From: Polynucleobacter sp. UK-Kesae-W10
GTDB taxonomy: Bacteria > Pseudomonadota > Gammaproteobacteria > Burkholderiales > Burkholderiaceae
Direction of reading: 5' to 3'
DNA length: 64,000 nucleotides
Assembly: GCF_018881575.1 (NCBI RefSeq)
Contig: NZ_JACVQB010000001.1
Coordinates: forward strand, 110,986 to 174,985
Shown: in pieces, positions 39,644 to 50,143 of the stretch
Layout: each line of letters begins with the position of its first letter
Position numbering within the stretch: position 1 is the stretch's first letter
The notes under the pieces: generated by a model
What the model was told of the DNA's origin: nothing
Databases searched by the model: none
The model's input: only the letters and a program-made list of their open reading frames with translations
Translations under genes and position numbers: made by a program

Positions 39644-40548
39644 AAAGGGGGATTATAAGTCCCCTGAATCATGGTTCCACAAGCCAATTCATCTAAATCA
39701 GCCTCATCAATTGCCTTATCGCCGGCCGATCTAGCGGCAATGCCAGTCAGCTCAGTCGAAATCTCTAAATTTTGGAAATCAAAGGCTTCCGCATCCATTA
39801 AATGGGAGGGCACGATGTGATGCATAGCGCGGAATAAGTTTTCTACACGCCCAGGATGCTTTTTCTCCCAATCTCGCAACATTTCCTTCATTACCTGTCT
39901 TTGGAGATTTGGCTGACTACCGCATAAATCGCAAGGAATAATCGGGAAATTCATATCAGCGGCATACCGCTCTAATAATTTTTCAGGAACGTAGGCCAAA
40001 GGTCGAATGACGATGTGCTTGCCATCATCAGAACGCAACTTTGGCGGCATCCCTTTTAATTTGCCGGCATAAAACATATTGAGCATGAGTGTCTCAAGAA
40101 TGTCATCTCGATGATGGCCTAAGGCAATTTTGGTGGCACCCAATTCATCTGCAACGCGATACAAAATTCCACGGCGTAAACGCGAACACAGGCCACAGGT
40201 TGTCTTACCCTCAGGGATAACGCGCTTCACAATGCTGTAAGTATCTTGCTCTTCAATGTGGTACCGAATTCCCAAGCCTTTTAAATAATTTGGCAAGATT
40301 TCTGCAGGAAAGTTAGGTTGCTTTTGATCTAAATTAACGGCAATAATTTCAAAATTAATTGGCGCACGTTCACGCAGCTTCATCAAAATATCTAGCATGG
40401 CATAGCTATCTTTACCGCCAGACACGCAAACCATGACTTTGTCACCGTCTTCAATCATGCCAAAGTCGCCAATAGCCTGACCCACTAAGCGACAGAGTTT
40501 TTTCTCTAGCTTATTTTCTTCAAAGATCACTTTACGAATATCGCCCAT
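39640..40548 (-). CDS. ttcA: tRNA 2-thiocytidine-32 synthetase
   Basis: 302 aa PP-loop ATPase with an iron-sulfur cluster that thiolates C32 of some tRNAs. ATP site [15 protein letters not shown]; cluster cysteines in [15 protein letters not shown] and [35 protein letters not shown] is the family signature. Overlaps glmU by 4 bp and follows folB by 32 bp. Confidence 0.95.
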   Translation of the reverse strand: MGDIRKVIFEENKLEKKLCRLVGQAIGDFGMIEDGDKVMVCVSGGKDSYAMLDILMKLRERAPINFEIIAVNLDQKQPNFPAEILPNYLKGLGIRYHIEEQDTYSIVKRVIPEGKTTCGLCSRLRRGILYRVADELGATKIALGHHRDDILETLMLNMFYAGKLKGMPPKLRSDDGKHIVIRPLAYVPEKLLERYAADMNFPIIPCDLCGSQPNLQRQVMKEMLRDWEKKHPGRVENLFRAMHHIVPSHLMDAEAFDFQNLEISTELTGIAARSAGDKAIDEADLDELACGTMIQGTYNPPL

Positions 40549-40580
40549 AACAATCTTGCTCTTTTCTAAGCTCTAATATC

Positions 40581-40976
40581 TCAAGAAGTTTTGATGCGAA
40601 ATACTTCAACACCCACTGAATGGCAGTCAGGATATACGTCCGGCTTAGCAGTGCTCACACGAGCCGCTAGTACCTTTGGGTGTTGCAACATCGCGCTGAC
40701 GATGTCGTCACAAAAAGTTTCTTGCAGATGAATATGGCCCTTAGATGCCCTGTCTTTAATGGTTTCGCGCATAAAGTCATAATCAACCACCTCATCAAGC
40801 TGATCATGGGTAGGCGTATTCATTGCTAGGGGAATATATAAATCCACGTTCAGAATAACGCGCTGCTCTGCTTTTTTCTCAAAGTCATGAACGCCAATAT
40901 TGATATAGATTTCATAGTCACGCAAAAACAAACGGCGACAGTCAATCAAAGCGGGATGAGAAAGAATTGCATGCAT
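40581..40976 (-). CDS. folB: Dihydroneopterin aldolase
   Basis: 131 aa. Splits dihydroneopterin to 6-hydroxymethyl-dihydropterin in folate synthesis. RLFLRDYEIYINIGVHDFEKKAEQRVILNVDLYIP is the conserved N-terminal part, with VVDYDFMRETIKD and LQETFCDDIVSAML after it, and KPDVYPDCHSVGVEVFRI at the end. It lies 23 bp downstream of the SDR gene whose motifs suggest pteridine reduction, so the two may form one pterin unit. Confidence 0.92.
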   Translation of the reverse strand: MHAILSHPALIDCRRLFLRDYEIYINIGVHDFEKKAEQRVILNVDLYIPLAMNTPTHDQLDEVVDYDFMRETIKDRASKGHIHLQETFCDDIVSAMLQHPKVLAARVSTAKPDVYPDCHSVGVEVFRIKTS

Positions 40977-40999
40977 AAATAGGTGCTTTGTAAAAATAC

Positions 41000-41809
41000 T
41001 TAATGAGTTTTGAACATCACGTCGCGTGATGAAGGTAGTAAATGTTGTCCGCCATCAACATACAGTGTTGTTCCGGTAATCGCGTTAGAGTCCGCCAAAA
41101 ATACTGCGGCCTTCGCAATGTCAGTTGGTGTTGATGATTTTCCAAGCGGCGTCATTTGATGCGCCTTGTTAAAGCCAGCCTCTGTTTGATCTCCCGAAGG
41201 CAAAGAAATGCCAGGGGCTAATCCAACCACCCTTAAGTGTGGGGCAAAATCCATTGCCAACAACTCAACCGAGCATGCAAGGGCTGCTTTAGATAAGGTG
41301 TAAGACAAATAATCTGGATTGAGGTTAATGAGTTTTTGATCTAGCAATTGAATGACTGAGGGAAGAACACCCACGGTGTCACCTTTCGCTTTTTGATATT
41401 CAAACATCAGCTGAGATAACAAGATAGGGGCTGCGAGATTGACCTCCATGTGCTCTTGCAAGCCTTTGGCACTCAGTGGCGTAATGGAATTGGCGCGGTC
41501 ATATTCAAATATAGAGGCGCTATTGACCAAGCATTGCAAGTTTGGAAATTCCTGACGAACCGCCAGAAAAAGGTTTTCAGCGTCTTGTGCCATGGCTAAA
41601 TTGGCTTGAAAGGCCTTCGCCTTCACGCCAAGACCCTCAATTTGGGCAACGGTTTCAAGAGCCTCCTGCTTGGATCGCCCATAATGAATGGCCACATCCC
41701 ACCCTTGGCGCGCAAACTCCAAAGCAATTTCACGACCTAGGCGCTTGGCAGCGCCGGTCACTAAAACGGCTTTTCGTTCTGAAGGTGGGTTGGTTGAACT
41801 CGGGTTCAA
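41000..41809 (-). CDS. SDR oxidoreductase, probably pteridine reductase-like (FolM type)
   Basis: 269 aa starting at a TTG with AAGAGA upstream. The cofactor motif is TGAAKRLGREIALEFA, i.e. TGxxxRxG as in pteridine reductases and FolM rather than the usual TGxxxGxG, and the next strand ends HYGRSKQEA, suited to NADPH. NSASIFEYD and YTLSKAAL carry the remaining catalytic residues. The folB neighbour supports dihydromonapterin or dihydrofolate reduction. Function inferred. Only 25 bp from the divergent midA start. Confidence 0.82.
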   Translation of the reverse strand: MNPSSTNPPSERKAVLVTGAAKRLGREIALEFARQGWDVAIHYGRSKQEALETVAQIEGLGVKAKAFQANLAMAQDAENLFLAVRQEFPNLQCLVNSASIFEYDRANSITPLSAKGLQEHMEVNLAAPILLSQLMFEYQKAKGDTVGVLPSVIQLLDQKLINLNPDYLSYTLSKAALACSVELLAMDFAPHLRVVGLAPGISLPSGDQTEAGFNKAHQMTPLGKSSTPTDIAKAAVFLADSNAITGTTLYVDGGQHLLPSSRDVMFKTH

Positions 41810-41834
41810 TTAAATTCTCTTAGACTAGCGAGCT

Positions 41835-43022
41835 ATGGATATTACCTTGACCAGCCTCGAAGCGGGGCACAGTGAGCTTCTGAAGGCCAAAATAGCCTCT
41901 CAGATCGACTCAGAGGGCGGTTGGATACCCTTTTCCAGATATATGGAAATGGCGCTCTATGAGCCCGGTATGGGCTATTACAGTGCAGGAGCCCATAAAT
42001 TAGGGGCAGGCGGAGATTTCACAACCGCCCCAGAGCTCACCCCCTTATTTGGGGCGGCAATTTGCTCTACCCTCATTCCAGTACTTGAGGGCCTAAAAAA
42101 GCAGGGCTTACCTACGCAAATTTTAGAGTTTGGTGCTGGAACCGGCAAATTAGCTACCTCTATCTTGAGCCGCCTACACGATTTGGAGTTCATATTAGAC
42201 CGCTACGACATTGTGGAAATCTCACCTGATCTCGCACAACGTCAACAAGAGCGTATTAAAAAAACGATTGCGGAACTGGGCAACAAAACACAATGTCATT
42301 GGCTTGGCCAATTACCGCAAGATTTCAAAGGCATCATTTTGGCAAATGAAGTCATTGATGCCATACCTTGTGATGCCATCATTTATCAAAATGGATTTTG
42401 GTATTGGCGTGGTGTCTCTTTTGAAGGCAATCAATTTATTTGGAAAGTGGGTGCGCCAGTTGAACAAGAGCTCCTTCCTGAAAGCCTTTTAAGTGGAAAC
42501 TTTTCGGAAGGCTATGTCACCGAACTGCACACCCCCGCAAATGCTTGGATGCATCAGCTTACTCAGCATATGCATAGCGGCCTGTTTCTCACCTTTGATT
42601 ACGGATTCCCAGAGAGCGAGTATTACCATCCACAAAGACTAGAGGGCACTTTGATGGCCCATCACCGTCACCATGCTATTCAAGATCCTTTTTATTTGCC
42701 AGGCCTGTGCGACCTGACTACTCACGTAGATTGGTCACAAATTGCACGCAGCGCTCTCACAGAAAATGTCGATGATGTTTATCTCACCAACCAGGCTGCA
42801 TACCTATTGGATGCGGGCATCGGCGATATTGCTCTAGAGATTGGGGACCCAGGGAATCCGGAAACTTTTTTACCGATCTCCAATTCGCTTCAAAAGCTCC
42901 TATCCGAAGCAGAGATGGGCGAATTATTTAAAGCATTCGCTTTTTCTAAAAACTTACAGAAAATTCTGCCGGGCTACACCTTAGAAGATCTGCCTGGACT
43001 ACGCGGCAGAAATAGGCTGTAA
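41835..43022 (+). CDS. MidA/NDUFAF7-family SAM methyltransferase
   Basis: 395 aa. GWIPFSRYMEMALYEPGMGYYSAGAHKLGAGGDFTTAPELTPLFG is the family hallmark. The SAM site is ILEFGAGTGKLATSILSRL and the region ILANEVIDAIPCD is conserved. The mitochondrial member dimethylates an arginine of a complex I subunit; the bacterial protein's target is not proven. An NDUFA9-like gene, another complex I homologue, lies at 44153-45061, just beyond cca. Convergent with cca. Confidence 0.88.
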   Translation: MDITLTSLEAGHSELLKAKIASQIDSEGGWIPFSRYMEMALYEPGMGYYSAGAHKLGAGGDFTTAPELTPLFGAAICSTLIPVLEGLKKQGLPTQILEFGAGTGKLATSILSRLHDLEFILDRYDIVEISPDLAQRQQERIKKTIAELGNKTQCHWLGQLPQDFKGIILANEVIDAIPCDAIIYQNGFWYWRGVSFEGNQFIWKVGAPVEQELLPESLLSGNFSEGYVTELHTPANAWMHQLTQHMHSGLFLTFDYGFPESEYYHPQRLEGTLMAHHRHHAIQDPFYLPGLCDLTTHVDWSQIARSALTENVDDVYLTNQAAYLLDAGIGDIALEIGDPGNPETFLPISNSLQKLLSEAEMGELFKAFAFSKNLQKILPGYTLEDLPGLRGRNRL

Positions 43023-43023
43023 A

Positions 43024-43050
43024 AATTACTACTGTAGCGCCGTAGTAATT
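43024..43050. terminator. Inverted repeat at the convergent midA/cca junction
   Basis: Perfect 9-bp arms AATTACTAC and GTAGTAATT with a 9-base loop, covering the cca stop codon and last codons. On the minus strand the stem is followed by TTTTT into the end of midA, making it a reasonable terminator for cca. Confidence 0.55.
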
Positions 43051-44153
43051 GCCGCCAATCGCGCAGCTTCAAATGCGCTACCAATACGCTCACCGTTTGA
43101 GCGATCTTGCGCAGCTACACCCGCAATAATTTCTGCAGTGTTAATTGACTGTGCATTACGCATTGCTTTAATGAGCGGGGAAACTGATAAACCTAACTTT
43201 TCGGCAAGGCTGAGTAGTGCCTGACTACGATCTGGCTTGCGCCAGACATCGGCACGATTAAACCAAGCCAAAACACCAGACGCTTGATAACTATCTTGAC
43301 TCTGATTTACAAAGGCGAATAGCTCACTGAAAATTTCACAAAAGTCACGCACTTCAATTGGCATGCGCACGCAATCTGCCCATGAACGGATCTCGCTTGC
43401 GGGTAACTGCATGAGGGTGATGGCACAACGTTCTTCTAGGCTGTTACCAGCCGCATCAAAATAGGCAATTAATGATTCCCGAAAAGTTTCATCAGCCAAC
43501 CTAGCAGTCAATGTGGTCGGAAGGATTGTTTTAGCTGCATCGCTATCTAAAAGCACCTGAAACAGATGCATAGGCTTACTAGCCACCAAGCCTCTTGCCA
43601 GCTCTTGCCAAATGCGTTCAGCAGAAAGTGCGTTGAGCTCACCAGCTCGCACAATCTCCTGCAAAGCTGCCATCGTTTCTCTTGCAACGTTAAATTGTGG
43701 AAAGCGTGCAGCAAAACGAGCAATCCGCAACAAGCGAAGGGGATCCTCCGCAAATGCATCAGACACATGACGAAATACTTTTGCCGCCAAATCTTCTTGG
43801 CCGTTATAAGGGTCCAGAATTGGTCCTATCCACTTACCATCGGGACCTACTTCTTGTGCCATGGCATTGATGGTTAAATCTCGGCGCTGTAAATCTTGCT
43901 CAAGAGTGACAGAGGGATCGGCGTAAAAATGAAAACCTTTATAGCCCTGACCTGTTTTGCGCTCCGTGCGCGCTAAAGCATATTCAGCCTGAGTCTTTGG
44001 ATGCAGAAACACTGGGAAATCTTTGCCAACGGGACGAAAGCCCTTAGCAATCATTTCTTCAACGCTTGAACCCACCACCACGTAATCAATATCGTGGACT
44101 GGCAACCCCATCAAAGTATCTCGAATTGCACCGCCTACGGCATAAACCTTCAT
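43029..44153 (-). CDS. cca: CCA-adding tRNA nucleotidyltransferase
   Basis: 374 aa class II enzyme that builds or repairs the tRNA 3' CCA end. [28 protein letters not shown] carries the catalytic Dx[11 protein letters not shown] and [15 protein letters not shown] the nucleotide-binding residues, and [13 protein letters not shown] follows. It is shorter than the ~410 aa E. coli enzyme and I see no HD phosphohydrolase motif, so it may lack the phosphatase activity. The start touches the NDUFA9-like gene stop by 1 bp. Confidence 0.94.
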   Translation of the reverse strand: MKVYAVGGAIRDTLMGLPVHDIDYVVVGSSVEEMIAKGFRPVGKDFPVFLHPKTQAEYALARTERKTGQGYKGFHFYADPSVTLEQDLQRRDLTINAMAQEVGPDGKWIGPILDPYNGQEDLAAKVFRHVSDAFAEDPLRLLRIARFAARFPQFNVARETMAALQEIVRAGELNALSAERIWQELARGLVASKPMHLFQVLLDSDAAKTILPTTLTARLADETFRESLIAYFDAAGNSLEERCAITLMQLPASEIRSWADCVRMPIEVRDFCEIFSELFAFVNQSQDSYQASGVLAWFNRADVWRKPDRSQALLSLAEKLGLSVSPLIKAMRNAQSINTAEIIAGVAAQDRSNGERIGSAFEAARLAAITTALQ

Positions 44154-45061
44154 TACTGCATGCCCTCTAAGCTACGCCGACTAATTTTGAATACTTCCAT
44201 CAAGGCATCCTTGCCATTGGGTGGCAATGTATTTGGTAAGCGCATGGATGCAATGTTATCGCGTGACATCAAGGTTGGGCCTGGTAAGAGCTCAAAAGCC
44301 AAGGCCTGGAGATATCCAACAAATGCTGGCACCGGAATGATTGCGCAAGATGTCTTCGCCTTACGCGCAGAAAACTCCACGATCTCTTTCATAGAGTAGA
44401 CCTTTGGCCCGACTAAGTCATAAGACTGATGAATAGTTTGTGGCATCGTGAGCGACTTTACAAATGCAGTTGCCACATCATCTACGCTCACCGGCTGAAA
44501 CTGGGCCTGGTGATTTGCTAAAGGCATAGCAGGAAATAATTTGGTTAACTTGCTAAATAAATTAATAAACTGATCTTGGGCACCAAAAATGACTGAGGGT
44601 CTAAAAATGGTCCAATCTAAATCACTTGCCTTTACAGCCGCTTCGCCATCACCCTTACTACGCTGATACATCGATGGCCCATTGGAATCTGCGCCAAGGG
44701 CACTCATATGCAAATATCGCTTGAGGCCATGTAACTGCATTGCCGTAATAATATTTTTTGGCAAGTCAACATGTGCTGCTTTAAACACATTTCCATAGGG
44801 AGCGGCCGGTTTGTCATGTAAAACACCGACTAAGTTAATCACAGCGCCATTTGGCTTAATTCGAGAACACAGCGCTTGTAGTTCATCAAACTCATGTACA
44901 TCGGCATCCTCAAGATGCACCTTGGGTAACATTCGCAATTCACGTCCAGCGGTAACGTGACTTGTGGGGATCAACACCGAATAATTGGCCGCTTGTAATT
45001 GCGCAGCTATTACACGGCCTACAAAACCATTACCGCCAATTAATAAAATGTCATATTGCAT
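44153..45061 (-). CDS. NDUFA9-like NAD(P)-binding extended-SDR protein
   Basis: 302 aa. [18 protein letters not shown] is the nucleotide motif, followed by [34 protein letters not shown] and [18 protein letters not shown]. This places it with the complex I NDUFA9 subunit family, extended SDRs without a proven catalytic activity in bacteria. The Tyr/Lys pair of active SDRs is partly present ([10 protein letters not shown]). It may act on quinone or respiratory functions, but this is inference. Confidence 0.85.
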   Translation of the reverse strand: MQYDILLIGGNGFVGRVIAAQLQAANYSVLIPTSHVTAGRELRMLPKVHLEDADVHEFDELQALCSRIKPNGAVINLVGVLHDKPAAPYGNVFKAAHVDLPKNIITAMQLHGLKRYLHMSALGADSNGPSMYQRSKGDGEAAVKASDLDWTIFRPSVIFGAQDQFINLFSKLTKLFPAMPLANHQAQFQPVSVDDVATAFVKSLTMPQTIHQSYDLVGPKVYSMKEIVEFSARKAKTSCAIIPVPAFVGYLQALAFELLPGPTLMSRDNIASMRLPNTLPPNGKDALMEVFKISRRSLEGMQ

Positions 45062-45085
45062 GCGGAGCCTTTTTTAGCACTTCAG

Positions 45086-47047
45086 TTAAGGCAGCTCAGA
45101 TTGTGTTGCTGCCTTTGGTGTAATTACACCCAAGCGTTGCTTCAAAGATTGATACTGGCCATTCATCACTGATGAATAATAGTTTGCATTCGACAAAACA
45201 TTCTTTACGTAGGTGCGCGTTTCATTAAATGGAATGGTTTCAGCAAAAATAGCACCCTCAGTAGGTCCGGTTAATTTTTCACGCCAAGCCTTCGAACGCG
45301 AAGGGCCTGCGTTATAGGCCGCAGAAGCCAATACCCACGAGCCATCCAGATCAATCAACACCATATTCAGATAATTACTACCTAAGGTGAGGTTGGTATT
45401 GGTATCACTCAATTTGTCATTGGTGTAATTCGTCATACCAATCTTTTTAGCAACATACTTGGCCGTATTAGGCATCACCTGCATCAGCCCTGATGCTCCA
45501 ACTGAGGAGGAAGCATTCATAATGAAGCGCGACTCTTGGCGAATCAATCCATATGCCCAGGCCAAATTCAAATCAATCTGTCTGGCTATAGGAGACAACT
45601 CCTCGCGATACGGTGTGGGGTAACGCAAGCTAAAGTCGTGCTCTTGTTTAGTTCGGTCAGCAGTGTTGACCACGCGGTCATATAAATTAATACGCTTAGC
45701 GTATTCAGCAGCGGCAAGCAATTGCTTGTCCGTCATATTGCGCAATTCCCAATTCCACTCACGATTGCCTTCAAAGCGCAGATTCATGGCATACAAGCGC
45801 TCGCCACGAATAAATCCTTTACGACTTGCCATGGCATCAATTTCTTGCTCACTGACTTTTGTGCGGGCTGGCGCATGATTCGATTTACCCAACTCTTCAC
45901 GAGCTAGCTGACCATAAAAGTTATATTGATCAGCGATCAATTCATAACTCTCACGAGCTTTAGCATCCTGCCCCTCAGCCTTTAATGCACGGCCATACCA
46001 ATAAGTCCAAGCAGGGTCCTTGCTGCGTACGGCAGGATTCATGCCGTCTATCGCATTCTTTACCAAGACCCAATCTTTGGCGCGCAAACCTGCACGCACT
46101 TTCCACTCTTGTGATTCAACTGAAAGTAATTCGTTATAGCCAAGCTCTTGTTGCAAGCGGTAAGCATCATCTGCATTGGGATCTAATTTCTTTGCTAGAA
46201 ATTGGCCAATCACACCATAGGCAACCGCTTGATTCTCTTTGCTATAGCGTGATGCATTTTGTGAAAAGTCGCGATAAGCCTTTGCAGGATCTGCTTTTGC
46301 AGCTTTCACTACATCGGCAATAGGATCTTCTCCACCAAGTCGGCGAGCCATGGTGTCATAACCCTTCTCACTTGCAGCGCGACCAATCGCCTTTGCTTCA
46401 CTAGGTGACATACCGCCAGCAGCTACTAAGGAAGGCACTAACTCCTGACAGGCTTGGCCAAAATAGCTCGGATCCAACAATACCGAACGCGAATCTATTG
46501 CAAGTTTGGTTGGGTTCTCACCCTGAGATAACTTCGATAAAAGGGAATAACACTTCACTTGAGTATCGTCATCTAAAACAAACTTGGCGTACTCTGCATC
46601 AAAGCGTGACCAGTCTTTGCGTTTACCGAGCACCAATAACCAATCATTACGCATACGATCCGCTAGTGCAGTACCTTGGTATTGATTTAAAAAGGCAACT
46701 ACTTGGGCATCAGCGGCATAGTCATTTCGAGCTCCGCCAGCACTATCAAATAGCTGAGGCTTGATACGGAAATATGCAACATAATCATCGAATGGATAAT
46801 TTGCCAAATTAGAGGCTAGTTGCTGAGTGCGGAATACATCATTCTTCTTGGCCGCCTCACGTAAATCAATAAACATGCGATCGGTGTCGGTAATTTCTGC
46901 AGGGGCAGCCTTGCTTTCGTAAGACTTAGGCAAAGTGGGTTTTTTCAGTTTTTCAGCATATCCCTGGGATGCACTAAAGGTGAGGCCCAAAACAAGAACC
47001 TTTATCCACTGCTGACAAATGCGCGTTTTCAACTTCGTTTTCACCAT
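45086..47047 (-). CDS. slt: Soluble lytic murein transglycosylase
   Basis: 653 aa exported enzyme with a signal peptide (LGLTFSASQGYAEK). A long superhelical alpha domain (about 50-470) precedes the catalytic domain. Catalytic motif: LIRQESRFIMNASSSVGASGLMQVMPNTAKYVAKK with the acidic glutamate, then NLTLGSNYLNMVLIDLDGSWVLASAAYNAGPSR and EAIPFNETRTYVKNVLS-like end. It cleaves peptidoglycan and releases anhydromuropeptides; AmpG, which takes these up, is encoded at 55887. Divergent from the cyclo-ligase gene. Confidence 0.95.
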   Translation of the reverse strand: MVKTKLKTRICQQWIKVLVLGLTFSASQGYAEKLKKPTLPKSYESKAAPAEITDTDRMFIDLREAAKKNDVFRTQQLASNLANYPFDDYVAYFRIKPQLFDSAGGARNDYAADAQVVAFLNQYQGTALADRMRNDWLLVLGKRKDWSRFDAEYAKFVLDDDTQVKCYSLLSKLSQGENPTKLAIDSRSVLLDPSYFGQACQELVPSLVAAGGMSPSEAKAIGRAASEKGYDTMARRLGGEDPIADVVKAAKADPAKAYRDFSQNASRYSKENQAVAYGVIGQFLAKKLDPNADDAYRLQQELGYNELLSVESQEWKVRAGLRAKDWVLVKNAIDGMNPAVRSKDPAWTYWYGRALKAEGQDAKARESYELIADQYNFYGQLAREELGKSNHAPARTKVSEQEIDAMASRKGFIRGERLYAMNLRFEGNREWNWELRNMTDKQLLAAAEYAKRINLYDRVVNTADRTKQEHDFSLRYPTPYREELSPIARQIDLNLAWAYGLIRQESRFIMNASSSVGASGLMQVMPNTAKYVAKKIGMTNYTNDKLSDTNTNLTLGSNYLNMVLIDLDGSWVLASAAYNAGPSRSKAWREKLTGPTEGAIFAETIPFNETRTYVKNVLSNANYYSSVMNGQYQSLKQRLGVITPKAATQSELP

Positions 47048-47122
47048 CTAACCCTGTATCGATAAATTAGGCATTTCATTTGCGCTAACTTGATTACTAT
47101 ATCTTCTAATTTTCGCCTGATA

Positions 47123-47749
47123 ATGGTTCATATGCACGAGAATTCACCAAAAACTCTTCGCCAAAACTTACTCCAAGAGCGAGCTGCATTTGCAGCTAAG
47201 CAAGATTACGCTCAGATTCAAGCTGACCTAATAGATCACTTAAATCAATTGCTGGCGGAACAGGGCAGCTCTTGGCAATCTATTGCCCTATATTGGCCAA
47301 TTCAGGATGAAGTCGATTTACGCTCTACCTTACTGGCCTGGGTCAAAAAGGCCCCCAGCCGAACGCTTACGTTACCTTTTGCTCGCCCAGATAAACATCT
47401 CGACTTCTATCAATGGTGCCAAGGCGACAAATTAATACCTAGCAAGCATGGCGTACCAGAACCCGATCCGAACAATGCCACAAGACCGCTCCTCAACCCA
47501 GACTGCATTCTCATTCCTTGTGTAGGCTGGTCTAGCTCGGTTGTCGACGGAAAGACACATTACTGGAGACTAGGTTACGGCGGCGGCTACTTTGATCGTA
47601 CCTTGGCAGAACTCAGAAAGAAAAACCCCAAGCTTGTTTGCATTGGGGTTGGTTTTGATTGGCAAAAATTAGATGATGCACAATGGTCGGCCCAGACACA
47701 TGATGAACCGCTAGATATGCTGCTTACCGAATCAGGTTTACTACGGTAA
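47123..47749 (+). CDS. 5-formyltetrahydrofolate cyclo-ligase
   Basis: 208 aa. Converts 5-formyl-THF to methenyl-THF with ATP, feeding the one-carbon pool next to metF. KTLRQNLLQERAAF is the ATP-binding N-terminus and LGYGGGYFDRTLAEL the family signature, with CIGVGFDWQ near the end. Starts at 47123 and 47132 (both ATG) are possible and neither has a strong binding site. The 6S RNA gene often found upstream of this gene in other bacteria cannot fit into the 75-bp gap here. Confidence 0.9.
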   Translation: MVHMHENSPKTLRQNLLQERAAFAAKQDYAQIQADLIDHLNQLLAEQGSSWQSIALYWPIQDEVDLRSTLLAWVKKAPSRTLTLPFARPDKHLDFYQWCQGDKLIPSKHGVPEPDPNNATRPLLNPDCILIPCVGWSSSVVDGKTHYWRLGYGGGYFDRTLAELRKKNPKLVCIGVGFDWQKLDDAQWSAQTHDEPLDMLLTESGLLR

Positions 47750-47762
47750 TGACTAGCTAGGC

Positions 47763-48593
47763 TTATTTCGTGAGATCTAAGTTATCAGCAATCGCTAAAA
47801 CGGCATCAGCCTGATTGAGTGAATAGAAATGTAAACCTGGAGCGCCTGCAGTGAGTAGCTGGTCGCACAAATCTGTCACTACCTCTTCGCCAAACGCACG
47901 GATTGAAGCAATATCATCACCATAAGACTGCAGACGCAAACGAATCCAGCGCGGAATTTCTGCGCCACAAGCATCTGAGAAACGCAATAACTGCGTGCTA
48001 TTGGTAATCGGCATGATGCCCGCAATAATCGGTTGAGTGACCCCTAAATCATAGGCCTCATCCACAAAGCGGAAATACGCATCACTGTTATAAAAATACT
48101 GAGTCACAGCAGAGTTCGCGCCCGCCTTCATCTTCTGCACAAAGAAATCTACATCACTTGCAGGTGACTTTGCTTGTGGATGTGTTTCTGGATAGGCTGC
48201 CACGTCAATATGAAACCAATCGCCCGTTTCAGCGCGAATAAATTCCACCAGTTCATTAGCATGGTGAAACTCACCATACTGACCCATGCCAGAAGGTAGA
48301 TCTCCACGAAGTGCAACAATCCGCTTCACGCCTAAAGCCTGATACTGCTTAAGCATTTCTCTGACGCTCTCACGCGAGCTGCCAACACAAGATAAGTGGG
48401 GAGCTACCGCAGCACCAGCAGCATGAATATCGCTTACCACTTTTAATGTACCAGACTGTGTCGAACCACCGGCACCAAAAGTTACGGAATAAAACGAGGG
48501 CTTCAGCGTTTCGCTGAAACGCTCACGCACGAGATGTAGCTTGCTCTCACCTTCAGGTGTTTTTGGAGGAAAGAATTCAACGCTTAATTCCAT
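47763..48593 (-). CDS. metF: Methylenetetrahydrofolate reductase
   Basis: 276 aa FAD enzyme making 5-methyl-THF, the methyl donor for MetH. MELSVEFFPPKTPEGESKLH is the canonical opening, VTFGAGGSTQSGTL and VALRGDLPSGMGQYGEFHHANELV follow, and AAYPETHPQAKSPASDVDFFVQKMKAGANSAVTQYFY is the conserved core. It lies 33 bp after ahcY in the same direction, so both are probably under the SAH riboswitch. Confidence 0.97.
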   Translation of the reverse strand: MELSVEFFPPKTPEGESKLHLVRERFSETLKPSFYSVTFGAGGSTQSGTLKVVSDIHAAGAAVAPHLSCVGSSRESVREMLKQYQALGVKRIVALRGDLPSGMGQYGEFHHANELVEFIRAETGDWFHIDVAAYPETHPQAKSPASDVDFFVQKMKAGANSAVTQYFYNSDAYFRFVDEAYDLGVTQPIIAGIMPITNSTQLLRFSDACGAEIPRWIRLRLQSYGDDIASIRAFGEEVVTDLCDQLLTAGAPGLHFYSLNQADAVLAIADNLDLTK

Positions 48594-48626
48594 AATTTTG
48601 TGCCTAGGTATCTTTAAAAAATTGGA

Positions 48627-50072
48627 TTAATAACGATAGTGGTCAGCCTTGTATGGGCCTTCCTTCGTTACACCAATGTATGCAGCCTGTTGGTCGCTCA
48701 ATACAGTCAACTGAGCATTGAGCTTCTTGAGCTGTAAACGTGCAACCTTCTCATCCAAATGCTTAGGCAATGTGTAAACACCGATTGGGTATTTATTTGT
48801 ACCAACTGCATTCCATAATTCGATTTGAGCAATCACTTGGTTTGCAAATGAAGAGCTCATCACGTATGAAGGATGTCCTGTACCACAGCCAAGATTAACC
48901 AAACGGCCTTTAGCCAAGATGATGATGCGCTTTTCGGGCTGACCATTGGCGGCTGGGAAAATGACGTGATCTACTTGTGGCTTGATTTCTTCCCACTTGT
49001 ATTTCTCGATACCAGCAACATCGATCTCGTTATCAAAGTGGCCAATATTACAAACGATGGCTTGATCTTTCATCTTCGCCATGTGGTCATGGGTAATGAC
49101 ATGGTAGTTACCAGTTGCAGAAACGAAGATATCAGCTTTATCAGCAGCGTAATCCATCGTCACAACACGATAGCCTTCCATCGCTGCTTGCAATGCACAG
49201 ATAGGGTCAACTTCAGTTACCCATACTTGAGCAGATAAAGCGCGCAATGCTTGAGCTGAACCCTTGCCTACGTCGCCATAACCACAAACAACAGCAACCT
49301 TACCGGCAATCATCACATCAGTAGCACGCTTGATTGCGTCCACCAAAGACTCACGGCAACCATAGAGGTTATCGAACTTGCTCTTAGTGACAGAGTCGTT
49401 GACGTTGATTGCTGGGAATTTGAGTTCACCCTTAGCAAACATTTGATACAAGCGATGTACGCCAGTAGTAGTCTCTTCGGTAACGCCTTTAACTTTTTCT
49501 AAGCGTGTTGAATACCAAGTTGGATCTTGCGCCAATTTTTTCTTGATCGCTGCAAATAAGATAGTTTCTTCTTCGCTAGTTGGGTGGCTCAAGCAAGCTT
49601 GATCTTTTTCAGCGCGTGCACCGAGGTGCAACAACAAGGTAGCGTCGCCACCGTCATCCAAAATCATGTTGGTGTAGCCACCATCAGCCCACTCAAAAAT
49701 GCGGTGCGTAAAGTCCCAATATTGCTCGAGTGTTTCACCCTTGATCGCAAACACTGGAGTGCCATTAGCAGCAATTGCTGCAGCAGCGTGATCCTGTGTT
49801 GAGAAAATATTGCATGAAGCCCATTGCACTTCTGCACCGAGTGCCTCAAGGGTCTCGATCAATACTGCAGTTTGAATGGTCATATGCAGTGAACCAGTAA
49901 TGCGTGCACCACGCAATGGCTGTTGTGCAGCAAACTCATCGCGAATAGCGATTAAGCCTGGCATTTCAGTTTCAGCAATGGCAATTTCTTTGCGGCCAAA
50001 GTCAGCCAAAGAAATATCAGCAATTGCGCAACGAGTTGCAACAAAGTTATCTAAATCAGAAACGGTATTCAT
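48627..50072 (-). CDS. ahcY: S-adenosylhomocysteinase
   Basis: Splits SAH into adenosine and homocysteine. 481 aa from the ATG at 50072, which gives the family start [30 protein letters not shown]. Further in-frame codons upstream lie in the riboswitch leader. [27 protein letters not shown], the NAD site [20 protein letters not shown] and the C-terminal KADHYRY are intact. The GGAG of its binding site is inside a hairpin of the leader. metF follows. Confidence 0.97.
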   Translation of the reverse strand: MNTVSDLDNFVATRCAIADISLADFGRKEIAIAETEMPGLIAIRDEFAAQQPLRGARITGSLHMTIQTAVLIETLEALGAEVQWASCNIFSTQDHAAAAIAANGTPVFAIKGETLEQYWDFTHRIFEWADGGYTNMILDDGGDATLLLHLGARAEKDQACLSHPTSEEETILFAAIKKKLAQDPTWYSTRLEKVKGVTEETTTGVHRLYQMFAKGELKFPAINVNDSVTKSKFDNLYGCRESLVDAIKRATDVMIAGKVAVVCGYGDVGKGSAQALRALSAQVWVTEVDPICALQAAMEGYRVVTMDYAADKADIFVSATGNYHVITHDHMAKMKDQAIVCNIGHFDNEIDVAGIEKYKWEEIKPQVDHVIFPAANGQPEKRIIILAKGRLVNLGCGTGHPSYVMSSSFANQVIAQIELWNAVGTNKYPIGVYTLPKHLDEKVARLQLKKLNAQLTVLSDQQAAYIGVTKEGPYKADHYRY

Positions 50073-50077
50073 TAATG

Positions 50078-50106
50078 CTCCAGCTAAATACGATCCAATG
50101 CTGGAG
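50078..50106 (-). promoter_or_regulatory. Hairpin hiding the ahcY ribosome binding site
   Basis: Perfect 7-bp arms CTCCAGC and GCTGGAG with a 15-base loop. On the mRNA the second arm contains GGAG, 5 bases before the ahcY ATG, so when it folds the ribosome site is masked. It lies downstream of the SAH aptamer, consistent with a translational expression platform. Confidence 0.7.
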
Positions 50107-50112
50107 TAGAAA

Positions 50113-50143
50113 CTCGCTAGCCATTGAATCATGGGTTAGCGAG
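50113..50143 (-). promoter_or_regulatory. Alternative hairpin overlapping the SAH aptamer 3' element
   Basis: 10-bp arms (one G-U pair) CTCGCTAACC and GGCTAGCGAG on the mRNA, 10-base loop. Its first arm shares CTCGC with the 3' pseudoknot strand of the SAH aptamer (50139-50152), so the two folds cannot form together. It looks like the switching element. Confidence 0.55.

Noticed and set aside
47048-47122. 6S RNA gene upstream of the cyclo-ligase
   Set aside because: The gap is only about 75 bp, too short for the ~180-nt RNA, and no long hairpin is present.
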